From assembly GCA_022225965.2 (NCBI GenBank), contig JAKJXP020000034.1:1-64000 (forward strand): 64,000 bases of DNA. Reading direction: 5' to 3'. This DNA is from Diatrype stigma. Lineage: Eukaryota > Ascomycota > Sordariomycetes > Xylariales > Diatrypaceae. The notes under the pieces were generated by a model. The model worked only from the letters and a program-made list of their open reading frames with translations. It had not been told where the DNA came from and did not search any database. Shown in pieces: positions 36,620-47,909 of the stretch. The first letter of the stretch is position 1. The number at the start of each line of letters is the position of its first letter. The translations under genes and the position numbers were made by a program.

Positions 36620-37430
36620 TTATTCCAAATCGCTTTAATATAAATAGTTTATTTATATTATAATATATTATATAATTAGGAAATTAATAAATACGGCGGT
36701 ATTATTGGCTCTTTAAAGGAATTAAACTAATAAGGCTATATTAATACGTTATTTTATAAATTATTTATAATAAAATAACTATATTAAGTTATAAATTAAT
36801 ACGTAATTAGTTTTATAATGTTTAAAGTAAATATTACTTAATATAAAATAAGGCGGCCTTTATTAAATAAGAAATGTTAAAGCGCATTAATATTATAAAG
36901 CAATTAAGTTATTAGTTTTATAATATACATATTAAGATATATTAAAAAATTTATAACTACGAAGTTATTAACTTTATAAGCTATTAGCATATATAAGGGT
37001 TAATTAAATAACGTAGCCATAATTAAAATAAGTATAAGGTCCGTTTATTACTTATAAGGCTGTTACGTAATAATTAAGGCTTTATAAATAATAAGAAATA
37101 ATTATAAATACGTAAGTATTTATTAATTTTTATTATTATAACTAGCTAGCTTTAGTTTTTAAATAACTATTTCGTTAATAATTTAATATATTAAGCTTTT
37201 TATATTAAAAAGTACTATCTTTAAGTTTATAATTATTATTAAAACCTTTTAATTAATAATCTTTAATTCTTTTATTTTCTTTATTTTACTTAGTTTTTTT
37301 GTCTTTAAAGATTATTATTTACGGCTTTTTTTTACTTAATTAAAAAGTTAAAATAAATAAGATTATTAATTCTTATATTTAAAAAGCTATAATGTTATTT
37401 TTTATAAATAACTTAAAGCATATAATAAGG

Positions 37431-37735
37431 TATATATTAAATTAATATAAGGCGAAGGCTTTATTTTAATTAATACGATATTAAAATTAAAACATTTATA
37501 TTATAAACTTAATTAAAAAGAAAAATGTTTTCTTATTTACTTGTTTATAAAAATCTATATATAAAACTAAACGTATTAGCATTTTTTATATAAACGAAAA
37601 CCAAAGCCCATATGTGCCGGCTTCGGCTTTAGGCGTTCGGCCGTATAACTAAAGCCGATAAAAATAATTAAAAGCCTATAACTATAACGCTATAGCTGTT
37701 ATATAACAGCCATTATGCTTTGCTTAATTGTAATA
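37431..37735. repeat. Right 305-bp terminal direct repeat
   Basis: Partner of 36315-36619. Most differences are C-to-T or G-to-A in this copy. Confidence 0.8.
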
Positions 37736-37740
37736 TTTAA

Positions 37741-38740
37741 GAATAAAAGGCGCATAATTACGGCAAAAGCGCCCCTTATTAGCTTATAACGTACGGCCTT
37801 TATATTAAAAAGATTGCCGAATAACGGAAATAGCCTTAGTAAAAAAGAAAAAATAAGTATAAGCAATAATAAAGGCGCTAACGGCAATAGCAATAAAAAC
37901 GGCAAGAATTTTAAGGTTAATTTTAAAGCTATTATATAAAAATCTTTAAATTAAACATTTTAAGTAATTCGTAATAACATTATTAAATTAATTAACTTTA
38001 ATAATAAAATTTAATATATTTTAAGTTTTTAAATTATTTATTATCGAAATAATAATTTAAAAGTTAAGTTTTTATATTAAGAAGTTATTAAATAATAATA
38101 ATTAAATTAAATTAAAACTTATTATAATAAAAAATAAGTAAGGGCTTTATTTATTTCATTTCGAAAATTATTTTTATTAAATGAAAATTTTTAATAAGAA
38201 TTAAAAATTAAAAAATAACATTTTTAACGACTTAAACTTTATTTTAATATTTAAATTAAATAATTTATATATATATATATATATTAATTTAATAATATTA
38301 TATATTATAATATTTTAATTAATATTTAAGTAATAATTAATAAAACATTAAGAAATTTCTTAATATGCGTATTTTTAAAAGCTTTTTAAATTAAAAGAAA
38401 TATATTTATATTTTTACTTAATAAATTAAATAATTATTATTATAAACGTTTCGAACTTTTTGCTTTTAATTAAAAGTACTAGCGGCGTCGATAACGTCGA
38501 TTATATATAAGAACACAGCATCGTTATGTAATGCTTAGTATTACTTATTATTAATATAAGGGTAAAGTTATGAAATAATAAAAGCATGAATTATTATAAA
38601 GTACTAAGAACTTTAAGAACTTTTATATAATCCTTAACAGTACTAGGTAAGGGTACGTAATACTGAATAACCCTAGGGACTACTGTATTACGTAATAATT
38701 ATGCTTATAACTTTTATATAAATGGAAATTACGGCTTACA
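37741..38740. other. AT-rich block without recognisable genes
   Basis: RIP-like DNA with A/T runs that grades into normal composition around 38700. No feature is recognised. Confidence 0.7.
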
Positions 38741-39464
38741 TTTTTCAAATAAGCAAGGGCCGGAAGTGCTTTGAAATAGCAACCAGATCTGGCTTTGAGA
38801 ATATGATGCTTAGGCTGATTAAGAATCTATTATGGCGCATATACCAGAAAGTGGTCAAAATCTGGCTAAATAGGAGCTACACTGTTTAGACTCTACCAGT
38901 TGTATATTATATATACACTAGGAGCATTCACACAGTCGAGATCACCAAGATCATCAGTCACGACTCAGGCATGCAAGGAAGAAAGAGCAATGTTGTGAAG
39001 CCACAGCTCTGCCTATTTGAGGCTTCGCTGGATCGAGAGGTTCTCTTCTTTCCTCTGTCCTATCTATATCCGGTTGACGGATCTTATTCGGTTGCTTCCC
39101 TGCTTCACCGTCTCCCTCCCGTCCATGTCCATTCTCCGATGGACTGGATCTGGGTCATCTCAAGGAAGAAAATAAAATTATCATAACGCCATGAGGGGAA
39201 TCATGATGCATCAAAGCCAACGCCTATTTGTTGAAAAATGTGACCGGCCCGGCTCCTCGTAGCTAGATTCCTTTTTCAATGACCCCGATCCCTATGTGAA
39301 ACGAACTCCCCATGGCCACCGGTGTATGCTGCAGATTCATGCTTGTTGAAACACAAATTCGCTTCCAATATGAATGCGAGTAAAGTCAGATGTAGATGGC
39401 TCAGGCGCCCCCAGGAGTGTCTCCCAGGGGTTGCGTGAGCAACGGTATGTACAAGGAGATACGA
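38741..39464. other. 3' flank of the SAHase gene
   Basis: Composition is normal. A 71-codon frame at 38971-39186 (+) has no recognisable similarity and is probably accidental. The region holds the SAHase 3' UTR on the minus strand. Confidence 0.5.
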
Positions 39465-40989
39465 TTAGTATCGGTAGCTGCGAGGATCGTTAGTCAGGCG
39501 GGGTGCTGGAGCATAGGGATGATAGGGTGACATACTGGTCGCTCTTGAAGGGACCGACAACGTCCAGTCCGAGGTATTCGGCCTGAACCTTGGTGAGCGG
39601 CGTGAGCTCGGCGTTGACGTGTGCCAAATGCAGCTTGGCAACCTCCTCATCCAGGACCTTGGGAAGGACGTAGACACCAATCGGCAGCTTCTCCGTCTTG
39701 GCAAAAGCGGCGTACTTGGTACCGAACGCCTTGTCCTCGGCCTTGAACAGCATGATCTGGGCGAGGACCTGGTTGCTGAAAGAGCAGGACATGACAAACG
39801 AAGAGTGGCCGGTGGCACAGCCGAGGTTGACGAGACGTCCCTCAGCCAGAAGGATGATGTGTCGACCGTTGGCCATCAGGTACCGGTCAACCTGCGGCTT
39901 GATGTTCTGGACGCTCTTGGCGTTCTTCTTCAACCAGGCGACATCAATCTCGATATCAAAGTGACCAATGTCTATGGGCGGGGAAGTCGGTTAGCAAGCG
40001 TCACGGGCGGGGAGGGGCGAAGGGGGGAAGAATTCCGCGATCGAATTGGATCGAAGAGGGTCTAGGATCTAATACGGAAACAACGTACTGCAGACGATGG
40101 CATCGTTGGGCATCTCGTTGAAGTGCTCGCCAACGAGGATATCACGGCAACCGGTGGTGGTGACGAAGATCTGGCCGACCTTGGCAGCCTTCTCCATGGT
40201 GGTGACCTGGAAACCGGCCATAGCAGCCTGGAGGGCGTTGATGGGGTCCACCTCGGTGACGAGGACACGAGCGCCCATGCCGTGCAGAGCGGCCACACAG
40301 CCCTTGCCAACATCACCGTAGCCGGCAACGACGGCGATCTTGCCAGCAATCATGACATCAGTAGCACGCTTGATACCGTCGATCAGCGACTCGCGGCAGC
40401 CGTACAAGTTGTCGAACTTGCTCTTGGTGACACTGTCGTTGACGTTGATGGCGGGGGTGAAGAGAGTGTTCTGCTTCAACCTCCGGTACAGGTGGTGGAC
40501 ACCAGTGGTGGTCTCCTCGGAAACACCGTAGCAGTCCTTGAGCGTCTCGGGGTACTTGTCGTGGACGAGGGTGGTCAGGTCACCACCGTCATCGAGGATC
40601 AAGTTCAGCTTCTTGCCGTCCTTGAAGGCAGACAGCTGCTGCTCCAAGCACCAGTTGTACTCCTCCTCGGTCTCACCCTTCCAGGCGAAGACGGCAACGC
40701 CAGCAGCAGCGATGGCAGCAGCGGCGTGGTCTTGGGTGGAGAAGATGTTGCAGGACGACCACGTCACCTCAGCGCCGAGAGCGGTCAGCGTCTCGATCAG
40801 CACGGCGGTCTGAATGGTCATGTGCAGGCAGCCGGCAATGCGGGCACCGGCAAGAGGCTGGTCTGCCGCGTACTTCTGGCGGATGGCCATGAGACCGGGC
40901 ATCTCATTCTCGGCGAGGGTGATCTCCTTGCGGCCGAAGGCAGCAAGGGACAGGTCGGCGACCTTGAACTTGGAGGCGGGGGCAGACAT
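39465..40989 (-). CDS. SAH1: Adenosylhomocysteinase (S-adenosyl-L-homocysteine hydrolase), 449 aa
   Basis: Exons 40989-40089, 39971-39536 and 39477-39465 join to 449 codons plus stop, the usual fungal length. Introns are 40088-39972 (GTACGT...ATAG) and 39535-39478 (GTATGT...GCAG). The tiny last exon rebuilds the conserved C-terminus KSDHYRY. The enzyme reversibly hydrolyses S-adenosylhomocysteine to adenosine and homocysteine with bound NAD. It is cytosolic and relieves product inhibition of methyltransferases. Visible motifs are [14 protein letters not shown] near residue 80 and the NAD-binding GYGDVGKG in the middle. The start [13 protein letters not shown] matches fungal orthologues. In-frame codons upstream to 41055 end at a likely 5'-UTR acceptor (CCGTAG just before the ATG), so I place the start at 40989. 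The gene is intact. Confidence 0.96.
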
Positions 40990-43530
40990 ATCTACGGAAG
41001 CGGGATGATTAGAGGAGATCTGGTACTCATTCACTTCATCCGTTCCCTTGAGCACCTCCCGTCACCCGTCGAGGCACCCACGCGGGATTGCATCGCAGCG
41101 CAGCGCAGCTCGAAAACAGGTTCACCGTGGGAGCAGAGGAGGCAGGAATACTAACCGAATGGGCGGGGTATAGATCTGGTGGGATTGGGATAATCGAAAG
41201 ACGAGGGGACGGATAGAATCAGGAGGCAGGTTAAGCGGTTCCTTGAGGTAGGTCGAGTGGTTCTGGCTCGACTGCTGGGAATAGGAAGAAGGGACCGGAG
41301 TTCAGGAAGGGAGAGAAGCTGAGGAAAGGGAAGAGGAAGGACAGGAGAAAAAGATAAAAGATAAACGATAGGAACATCGACACTAGTTGAGGATGAGCCC
41401 GATTGGGATGAGGGGACTGGGGCGCAGGCGGCCACTGAACCATCCTGACCATCCAGGTAAAAGCCATCCAGACTGCCAGCCAGGCAACTACCTAGGTAAC
41501 CTTACAAAATCCACTGAGGTACCTTGGCTGCTTAGTTAGGTAGGGATGTATGTAGCTACGTGTATGTACATACTCGGTTCAGTACCTTGCCTGCTTGTCG
41601 ATGTTCTCGTGTCCCCTGGGCTGCTGATACCTCAGGACAAGTACTGACTGGTCCTCCGTACCTTCTAGCATACCGACTTTTATACTACCTTACATACTAC
41701 CATGTATGTCTGTACTTGTACAGGGTACTCGGACAACAGCCTAACAACCTTGAACTAGGTTTTTTACCCCTCGTGGGCCCCGGAGACCGTCGGGTGCGGT
41801 GGTAAGTGGACAACTGTGTCTGGGTTATCGACGGCACCGATCCTGAGCCTGGCTGATCTCTGATAGTCTGTGAGGGTTGCAGAGGGTCCGCTGGCGATTC
41901 TGGGCAGCTGAGTGGTTGAAATTGGGCGCCCCGAGGCCACTAAGCTGCTTGAAGCTTAGACAGCATGGTCCCTGGAAAAAAAGCTAAAGCTGCCCCTCAT
42001 TGAGTTGTTCTTCAAGTGTCGGCAACGGTGAGCTCTCTTCTCGGTACCTACCTACTACCTAGTATGTATAGGAGGTATGTTGGCATATCAGGCCTTGCCA
42101 GCTATCTACCTCATGCACATATTCTCTGATGAACCTCTGGAAGGGTTGACAGCTCCCCAGTGAACAGTCAGCAGTCAGTAATCCGTGGATTCACTTCCTA
42201 CATGCATGGTTCTTGTTCATTAGGTACGCACTCAGCCAGGCTGTCAGGCCATAAAGGGGCAAGCAGACGGGGTCCGACACGTTGCATGGCGATATAGGCA
42301 GGTAGCTAGACTAAGACCGCGGATCCTTTGGTAATCCTATCAGCTCTGCCAGCTTCCATCTCGAGTGACTTATATCATCTTGGGTGAGTAGGAGGTAAAG
42401 GTTACAGGCAGCCAGGGGGTGTTTGATGTTCTATAACCTGATTCTGTATCCAAGGGCATCGATTGAGCTAGATAGGAGCACCATCACTACCCATATCATC
42501 TCCCAGGTAATTGCAGAGCTGGCATCGTGGTAGGACCGTAAAAGGATAGCGATCGGGGGACTATGATTTGGCACATTAGTTCTTTTATTCAAGTCCAAGT
42601 CTCTCGAGTCCCTTGGGTTCTCACGGCTGTCTTCATACATTCGCATGCATTCGCCATATAAGACGAGACTCTATGAGACAGTGACGGTGTGTCTAAAGTC
42701 GGACATACACTGAAGCAGAATGAACTAGGTATCCCTACTTCATAGATATTAGTTAGTAGCTAATCTCTGAGCTGATCGCTCTAGCCTGCTCTTCTTCCCC
42801 TAACCTCGCCGTATATATCTGCGGTCATCCCAACGGTTCCGATCATATGAGGCTTGGCCCTTGTACCTAGGCACATAGGGAGGTAGGCGGTAGGTTCCGG
42901 AAAGCCCCTGACAATTATTCGTACAACGTATTCAAACACTTTTCTTTTAAGACAGTAAGCCAGCCGCCCGCTCCCTTTTTTAGTAGCCTACGAAAATTCC
43001 ATAACGCCTAGCAGTTACTTTCATTGCCATCTCGCTTGCTGTCTATTACGCAATCCTCGTCAATATCTATCACGCCTGCCACAGAGCGCTCCGAAAATTA
43101 GTAGTGCTAAGCTTGATAACACGCCGAAACAGTTGGCGAAATAAGCATTGCCCTTCAAAGGAGCACAGCGTAGGGCGGCTAAGCATGATGCACGCCTGGC
43201 GAGGAATGAAATGGGGTATATACTATACCAACGATGGTTCCATGGTGGGATACGCCATCGTTGGCGAAAGGGACGTGTCAGAGAAAGTGCCGAGTGGGGG
43301 TGGGCTGTGTGGGGTTGTAGCCATGCTTCTGTATATTAGACCCCACGACACCGGAAAACATAATGACGCCGACGGTGCAAAGACCCCGCCGGATGTTGGA
43401 GGCATGGCCCCATGAGATTAAAATATCACCACTCGTGGTGCCTGGCAGGCAGAAGGTCGTAACTCGTCAAGATTAAACGTACACGGGTGTCGCTCGATCG
43501 GTCAAGGAGGGGAGTGATTGGGGTTCACTC
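40990..43530. promoter_or_regulatory. SAHase 5' region and intergenic DNA, with pyrimidine-rich tract
   Basis: About 2.5 kb between the SAHase start and the end of the transcription-factor gene. Relative to SAHase, 41273-41375 is a long C/T-rich stretch, a frequent promoter feature of highly expressed fungal genes. Short TACCTACC/GGTAGG repeats recur at 41490, 41535, 42045 and 42885. Short frames at 42431-43415 resemble nothing. Confidence 0.45.
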
Positions 43531-46500
43531 CTACATTCGTTGGATGTTACCTCCTGGCGAAATGAAAGCTCTCACGGCAAGCTCCGAAAAGCGTCGAACC
43601 ACGTTGGTCGTGCCACCAGTGACTTGGGATTCGTCCTGGATGAATTTGCGCGCAACGGCAAGTTTGCTCTTGGGATCTTGTTCGGTGAGGTGTGGGGGCA
43701 TGGTGCTTTCGAAGTCCGACGGGAATTTCGGGGCGAGTGTCCGAATCACGGCAAAAGAATACAGAACGTCGCGGTTTTCCCGCCCGTCTAGGAGCTCGCG
43801 GACCAAGCCTAACATCTGCTCCCGCTGCGGTGTCATATCGACGGTGGGCCGGTCCTGGATGCGCAGAAACTCGGCCAGGTAATACCAGAAGCGAAACTCT
43901 CGGATTCGGTGGTAATCGCCATAGGAGGGGGAGGGGGCTGGTGTGAGAGGATTTTGATCTAGGTAATCCCCCGACAGTAGAGCTTCGAAGACACGGACCC
44001 GGTTCTGCGTCTCCGAACCATCGTCAGGCGGCGGGGGGCCATCGTCAGCGTGCACTTTCACCTCGGACGTTTTCACGAGGGAAGCCAGATCCCAGACCAC
44101 TCGAAATTCGAGGTTCGCCGAGTATTGCATGCCGGCTATATCGTTGGCGTCGGTGTCGGCCATGGACTGAAGAAACCCTGCCACCATCTCGTTGACTGCC
44201 GTGTTGGACACCAAAGCATGGATGCCTTGAGGACCCGTATACCACTTCGTCTCGAAGAATTGTTCGAGCCCCACAGCGTAGACTTGTTGGTACAGATCCC
44301 GTACCTCGTTCCGTTTCTCCGTGGTTAGAGGGGACTCGAGAGGCGGAGGTGAGACACCTCCTAAGCTGACGAGTTCGTGGACTTTCATTTTCACTGGATA
44401 AAAGTGTAAGCTGAGATTCGAGGTTGCCGAGTAGACAAGGGTAGAACGGTCAAAGCAGATGCATGGGGTCGAGTAAGCGAATGTCCACCAGGACCAGAAT
44501 CAGGACCAGAATCAGGACCAGGACCAGGACCAGGACCAGGACCAGGACCAGGACCAGGACCAGGACCAGGACCAGGACCAGGACCAGGACCAGGACCAGG
44601 ACCAGGAGTACAGTGTTCAGGGTGAGGATGAGGAGAATAATGATGTGGATGGGAACTGCCTGGACGTTTGTGCCCGGAAAGGACGGGGGTAGCAGTGTTG
44701 TCCGATGCGAAAGCGAAGTAGGAAGTCGACATACTTGATATGGGTGCGGGTGCACTAGGTAGTGACGGTTCCGCGGTTCCAGAATATGCACCTCCTCCTT
44801 TGGCAATCAACGAGACGGGCCTGGGAGGTATTGCACTAGTATTGCTTGTTGGGGCCTTGGATGCGCTGGGTAGGACGGACGGTAGATTCGCATACGGTGT
44901 AGCACTGCCCGGTGCAGAAGTAGCGGACAGGGAGGGTCCGTTAGATGGCGCTGGTGAGGAGATGGATATAGAAGAGGAGGCGCTCGTGTGGTTCGGAGCG
45001 GGCTGTATGTTGGTGGGATGTTGCTGTTGTTTGAAGATCGGATCGTAGCCCAGACATTCACGTTTGGATTTCTGGCAGTTCTTGCAGGTCGGGTGTGTCT
45101 CGTCGCACTACACGATAGGGAGCCCGTTAGCATTCAGTGACATGGATGGAAGCAAGCCAAGTGTAGAATGAAAAATAGAAATCGGCATCCACTGGAACAT
45201 CAAACGACAGGAAACACGGGTGAGTGCAAGGGTGAATGTGCGCCATACAGGTGCCAATTGCCGCCAACTGCTTGCTAGGCGCCCGTTATGATCCAGCCCG
45301 AAATCGAGAAGTTGGGTTCGGGGGCCGGCGATGTCAGATGGGCTTCGTAGTTGAGGCTCAAGTCGATGAACGGAAATTCCCCTGTCAGGTTGCACGAGCT
45401 GGGCAAGGCGGGGGTGGGACGGAGGAGGGGTAGGAGGAAAAGAGGAAGATCCCAACGGTCTCGGTCTGGGTCTGGGTCTGGGTCTGGGTCTGGATCTTGG
45501 GTAGATGCATGCGCGAACGCGTGGTTGTGGTGGGATAGAATACCCCAAGTCGCGTCACAGCGCAGCGGAGATAACGATAACACGATAACTATATCCCCTA
45601 CCCACAAGTCTGAAGCCGATCGCACCAGCTTGGCAACTGGGTGGGCAAGCTACTCCGTAGTAAGGTACATAGGTAGCTAGTAGGAATACTCCCCACTCGG
45701 TGATACAGAAGAATCCGATACAACCAGAAAAGGAAAGATGGGGAGGGGAATTTGGTAGTAAAACGAAGAAAAGGAAGTGAAAGAAAATGTTCAATATATA
45801 AACAGCACCTATACATGATAGTGCCTGGGTAGGTTGTAGCCATGGCTAGCATCTTGTTCTTAGGGAGGTAGGGAGATAGGGGGGTAGGCAATTCGAGAAG
45901 GTTGAGCCAACAAGCGACAGCGACAAGGAATCGGCATGGGAGAGCCTGGAAATAAGCAGCCTCAGCAAGGTTGGCCAAGTATATCGCTAGATATAACATA
46001 GTCGGTAGAATCAGGGCAACTCATGCGGCTGTGCTGGATCGACCCTTGCTTCACTGGCTAAGATAGAACAGAAGCTGGGGTCTGACTACTTCATACGCAG
46101 CGCAGCGTTGACTCCACGATCAAACAGGCAGTCGAGCGAGTGGTCAAGCGAGTAGGTAGCCAAGAGAAGACGGAGCAAGGCAACAGAACCACGGGAGACA
46201 AGCCTATGTGGCTCTGCAAAGCCAGCCAGCATAGTCTGGCTTTCACTAGACTGGTTCTTGGATCAAGCCCAGTATAACAGAACAGAACAAGCCGACATGG
46301 CCCCGCCCGTCTGGGCTGCAATCGCATTGCATGAAGGTTCTTCATGATCAGCTCGGCCTCTGATCCCAAGGCATGCACTTGTTTTCTCCCCGTGTGATCT
46401 TTGCCTCCTCGACATCCTTGAAGACAGTGGTGGGAGAATCATTTGCAACCCGATTTTTACATACCTTTATCCGTCTTTTTCGGCATGTTAAGCAGCCCGT

Positions 46501-47909
46501 TTTCGTTCGCCGTTTTATTTCCTGTGAAGGATGAAGGCACGAGGTTTCCTTCGGTCAGCCAACGAGCAAGAAGTTAGGACTAGTGTGGTCACACGTGAGA
46601 CATGTCTCTGAGGGGCAAGGGGGGAGGACATGAACCACTATCGGCCGAGATATCACTCCAGGTCCATAAGAAGCTCTCAGGGCTCTCGGGCTCTCGGGTT
46701 CTCGGGCTCTCTTCGTTCACCCACCTTTTTTGGTCGGACGCCCGCTAGGACACCCGCTCGAGGGTCGTTCGGCAGAGGATATCGAATCGGGTCGGGGGAT
46801 AAGCCATATGCGTTATTGCTGGCCAGCGGGGTCGGTTGCTGATAATAGCCCATGTTCCCTTGCCCCGGAGCTACAGCATGAGGCATGGCTATAGCTACAT
46901 GAGCCTGCTGTGGTGGTTGCGGTCGTCGTTGCGGATGGTGCTGCTGCTGTGCTTGCTGCGCCTGCTGGACCGGGTCAAAGGTGCGCATACTTGGTAAAGA
47001 CATGGCGTTGTTCGTGACATTCGGGTTCGTGGGATAAGCATCAGCTGTACTGGAGTATTGGTAGTGCGTATTCAAGCTATTTGACGAATACGTCGACGTC
47101 GGTTGGGGCGCATAGCCCATCGATTGCGACTGTTGCTGCTGTAGCTGTGGCCTTGGTGGCCCCGGAAGCTGGTGCGGAAGGTTTGACATCGCTGCTGGCG
47201 CCCCTGCTTCTCCTGTTGCCCCCTTTTCTCCTGTATCTCCTGCTGTTGTTGGAGCTGGCGCTGGAACTGGTGATAGTGATGTCGGTGTTGACGTCGAGGC
47301 ACGGCCGTTGTGCTGTTGATAGGGTCCAACACCGTTCGTTGCGGCTGTCGGCGTCTTTGTTGTGGTACTCGATACAATTCCTAACAATGCTGGTGGTGTT
47401 GTCGTTGCCGCTGCCGCTGCCAATGGGGACGCGCTCGTGGTCGTGGTCGTAGTCGTAGTCGCGGTCGTGACCGGTGGAACGGTCCAGTACCTCGCGGGAT
47501 CCTGCTGCTCTCCTCGTGCCTGCTCACGGCCAGTGCCTATCTGCGGTCCTGCATCTGTAGGCTGTGCTGGTAGTGCTTTTGACTGCGCTTCCTGTAATTC
47601 GAGTAACTTCCCCCTAGGGACAGCTTGCGATTGTGTCGATGACAACTGGTGGACAGGTAAGGGCGTCGGCGAATGTAAAGGAGCATGGGCCGGCCCTTCA
47701 GCGGCAACGGGAACGGCAGCGGCAGCAGTAGATGCAGGCCCAGGCGTGGGTGTCGATATAGGGACGCTGGCAGAGGCAAGGGCAGAGGCAGCAGCAGAGG
47801 CAGAGGCAGAGGCAGAGGCAGAGGCAGAGGCAGAGGCAGAGGCAGAGACGGCGGCAGCTGGTTCAGGCTGAGATCGAGCCTGTGGCTGTTGTTCGTATGC
47901 CTCTGCCAT
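43531..47909 (-). CDS. Zn2Cys6 fungal transcription factor, about 907 aa
   Basis: Exons 47909-46725, 46521-46465, 45107-44489 and 44393-43531 are phase-consistent. The zinc cluster spans two exons: GCLTCRKRRIK (Cys 405, 408) then CDETHPTCKNCQKSKREC (Cys 415, 422, 425, 432), spacing C-x2-C-x6-C-x6-C-x2-C-x6-C. The basic EIKRRTKT precedes it and LGYDPIFK follows. This binds DNA as a nuclear regulator; the targets are unknown. Residues 1-395 are low-complexity (Ser-Ala, Thr, Pro, Gln tracts). A Gly-Pro tract lies near residues 582-620. A folded C-terminal region starts about residue 621 (LVSLGG, YSANLEFRVVWDLASL). Introns are 203, 1357 and 95 nt. The last one, with donor GTGGAC, is the least certain junction. 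No stop or frameshift is seen. Confidence 0.85.
44489..44607. repeat. (AGGACC)n hexamer microsatellite inside the transcription-factor gene
   Basis: About 18 copies of AGGACC, the leftmost ones with GAATC variants. On the minus strand they encode an alternating Gly-Pro tract ending in Asp-Ser-Gly-Pro units. The predicted 95-nt intron begins at its edge. Confidence 0.95.
45108..46464 (-). other. 1357-nt intron between the two halves of the zinc cluster
   Basis: The donor GTATGT (46464-46459) follows the Lys codon of RRIK; the acceptor GTGTAG (ending 45108) precedes the Cys codon of CDE. Known Zn2Cys6 proteins have K-C adjacent here, so no coding exon can lie between. The intron holds a (GGGTCT)n microsatellite at 45461-45493 and GGTAGG motifs. 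It is about ten times longer than other introns in the window. Confidence 0.75.
47795..47846. repeat. (GAGGCA)n microsatellite encoding Ser-Ala repeat
   Basis: About nine hexamers. On the minus strand they encode the N-terminal Ser-Ala run (residues about 21-38) of the transcription factor. Confidence 0.9.

Larger units (their letters stand above)
36315..37735. mobile_element. 1.4-kb element with 305-bp LTRs (TRIM-like), non-coding
   Basis: Direct repeats 36315-36619 and 37431-37735 are both exactly 305 bp. Each contains AAAGCCCATATGTGCC, a GGCTTCGGCTT motif and AAAAGCCTATA. The pair is flanked by a perfect 5-bp duplication TTTAA (36310-36314 and 37736-37740). The left repeat ends AATAACA; the right ends AATA after C-to-T change. 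The 811-bp interior has no coding remnant, so this fits a terminal-repeat retrotransposon in miniature or an internally deleted LTR element. Orientation is not certain. Confidence 0.8.

Noticed and set aside
26291..38740. AT-rich block as a centromere
   Set aside because: It consists of identifiable inactivated retroelements with target duplications and lies in a subtelomere next to other such blocks.
40123..41154. Long plus-strand frame opposite the SAHase gene (343 codons)
   Set aside because: It is the antisense shadow of the SAHase coding sequence, produced by codon bias.
47362..47871. Plus-strand frame rich in Val/Ala opposite the transcription factor
   Set aside because: It is the complement of low-complexity coding repeats on the minus strand.
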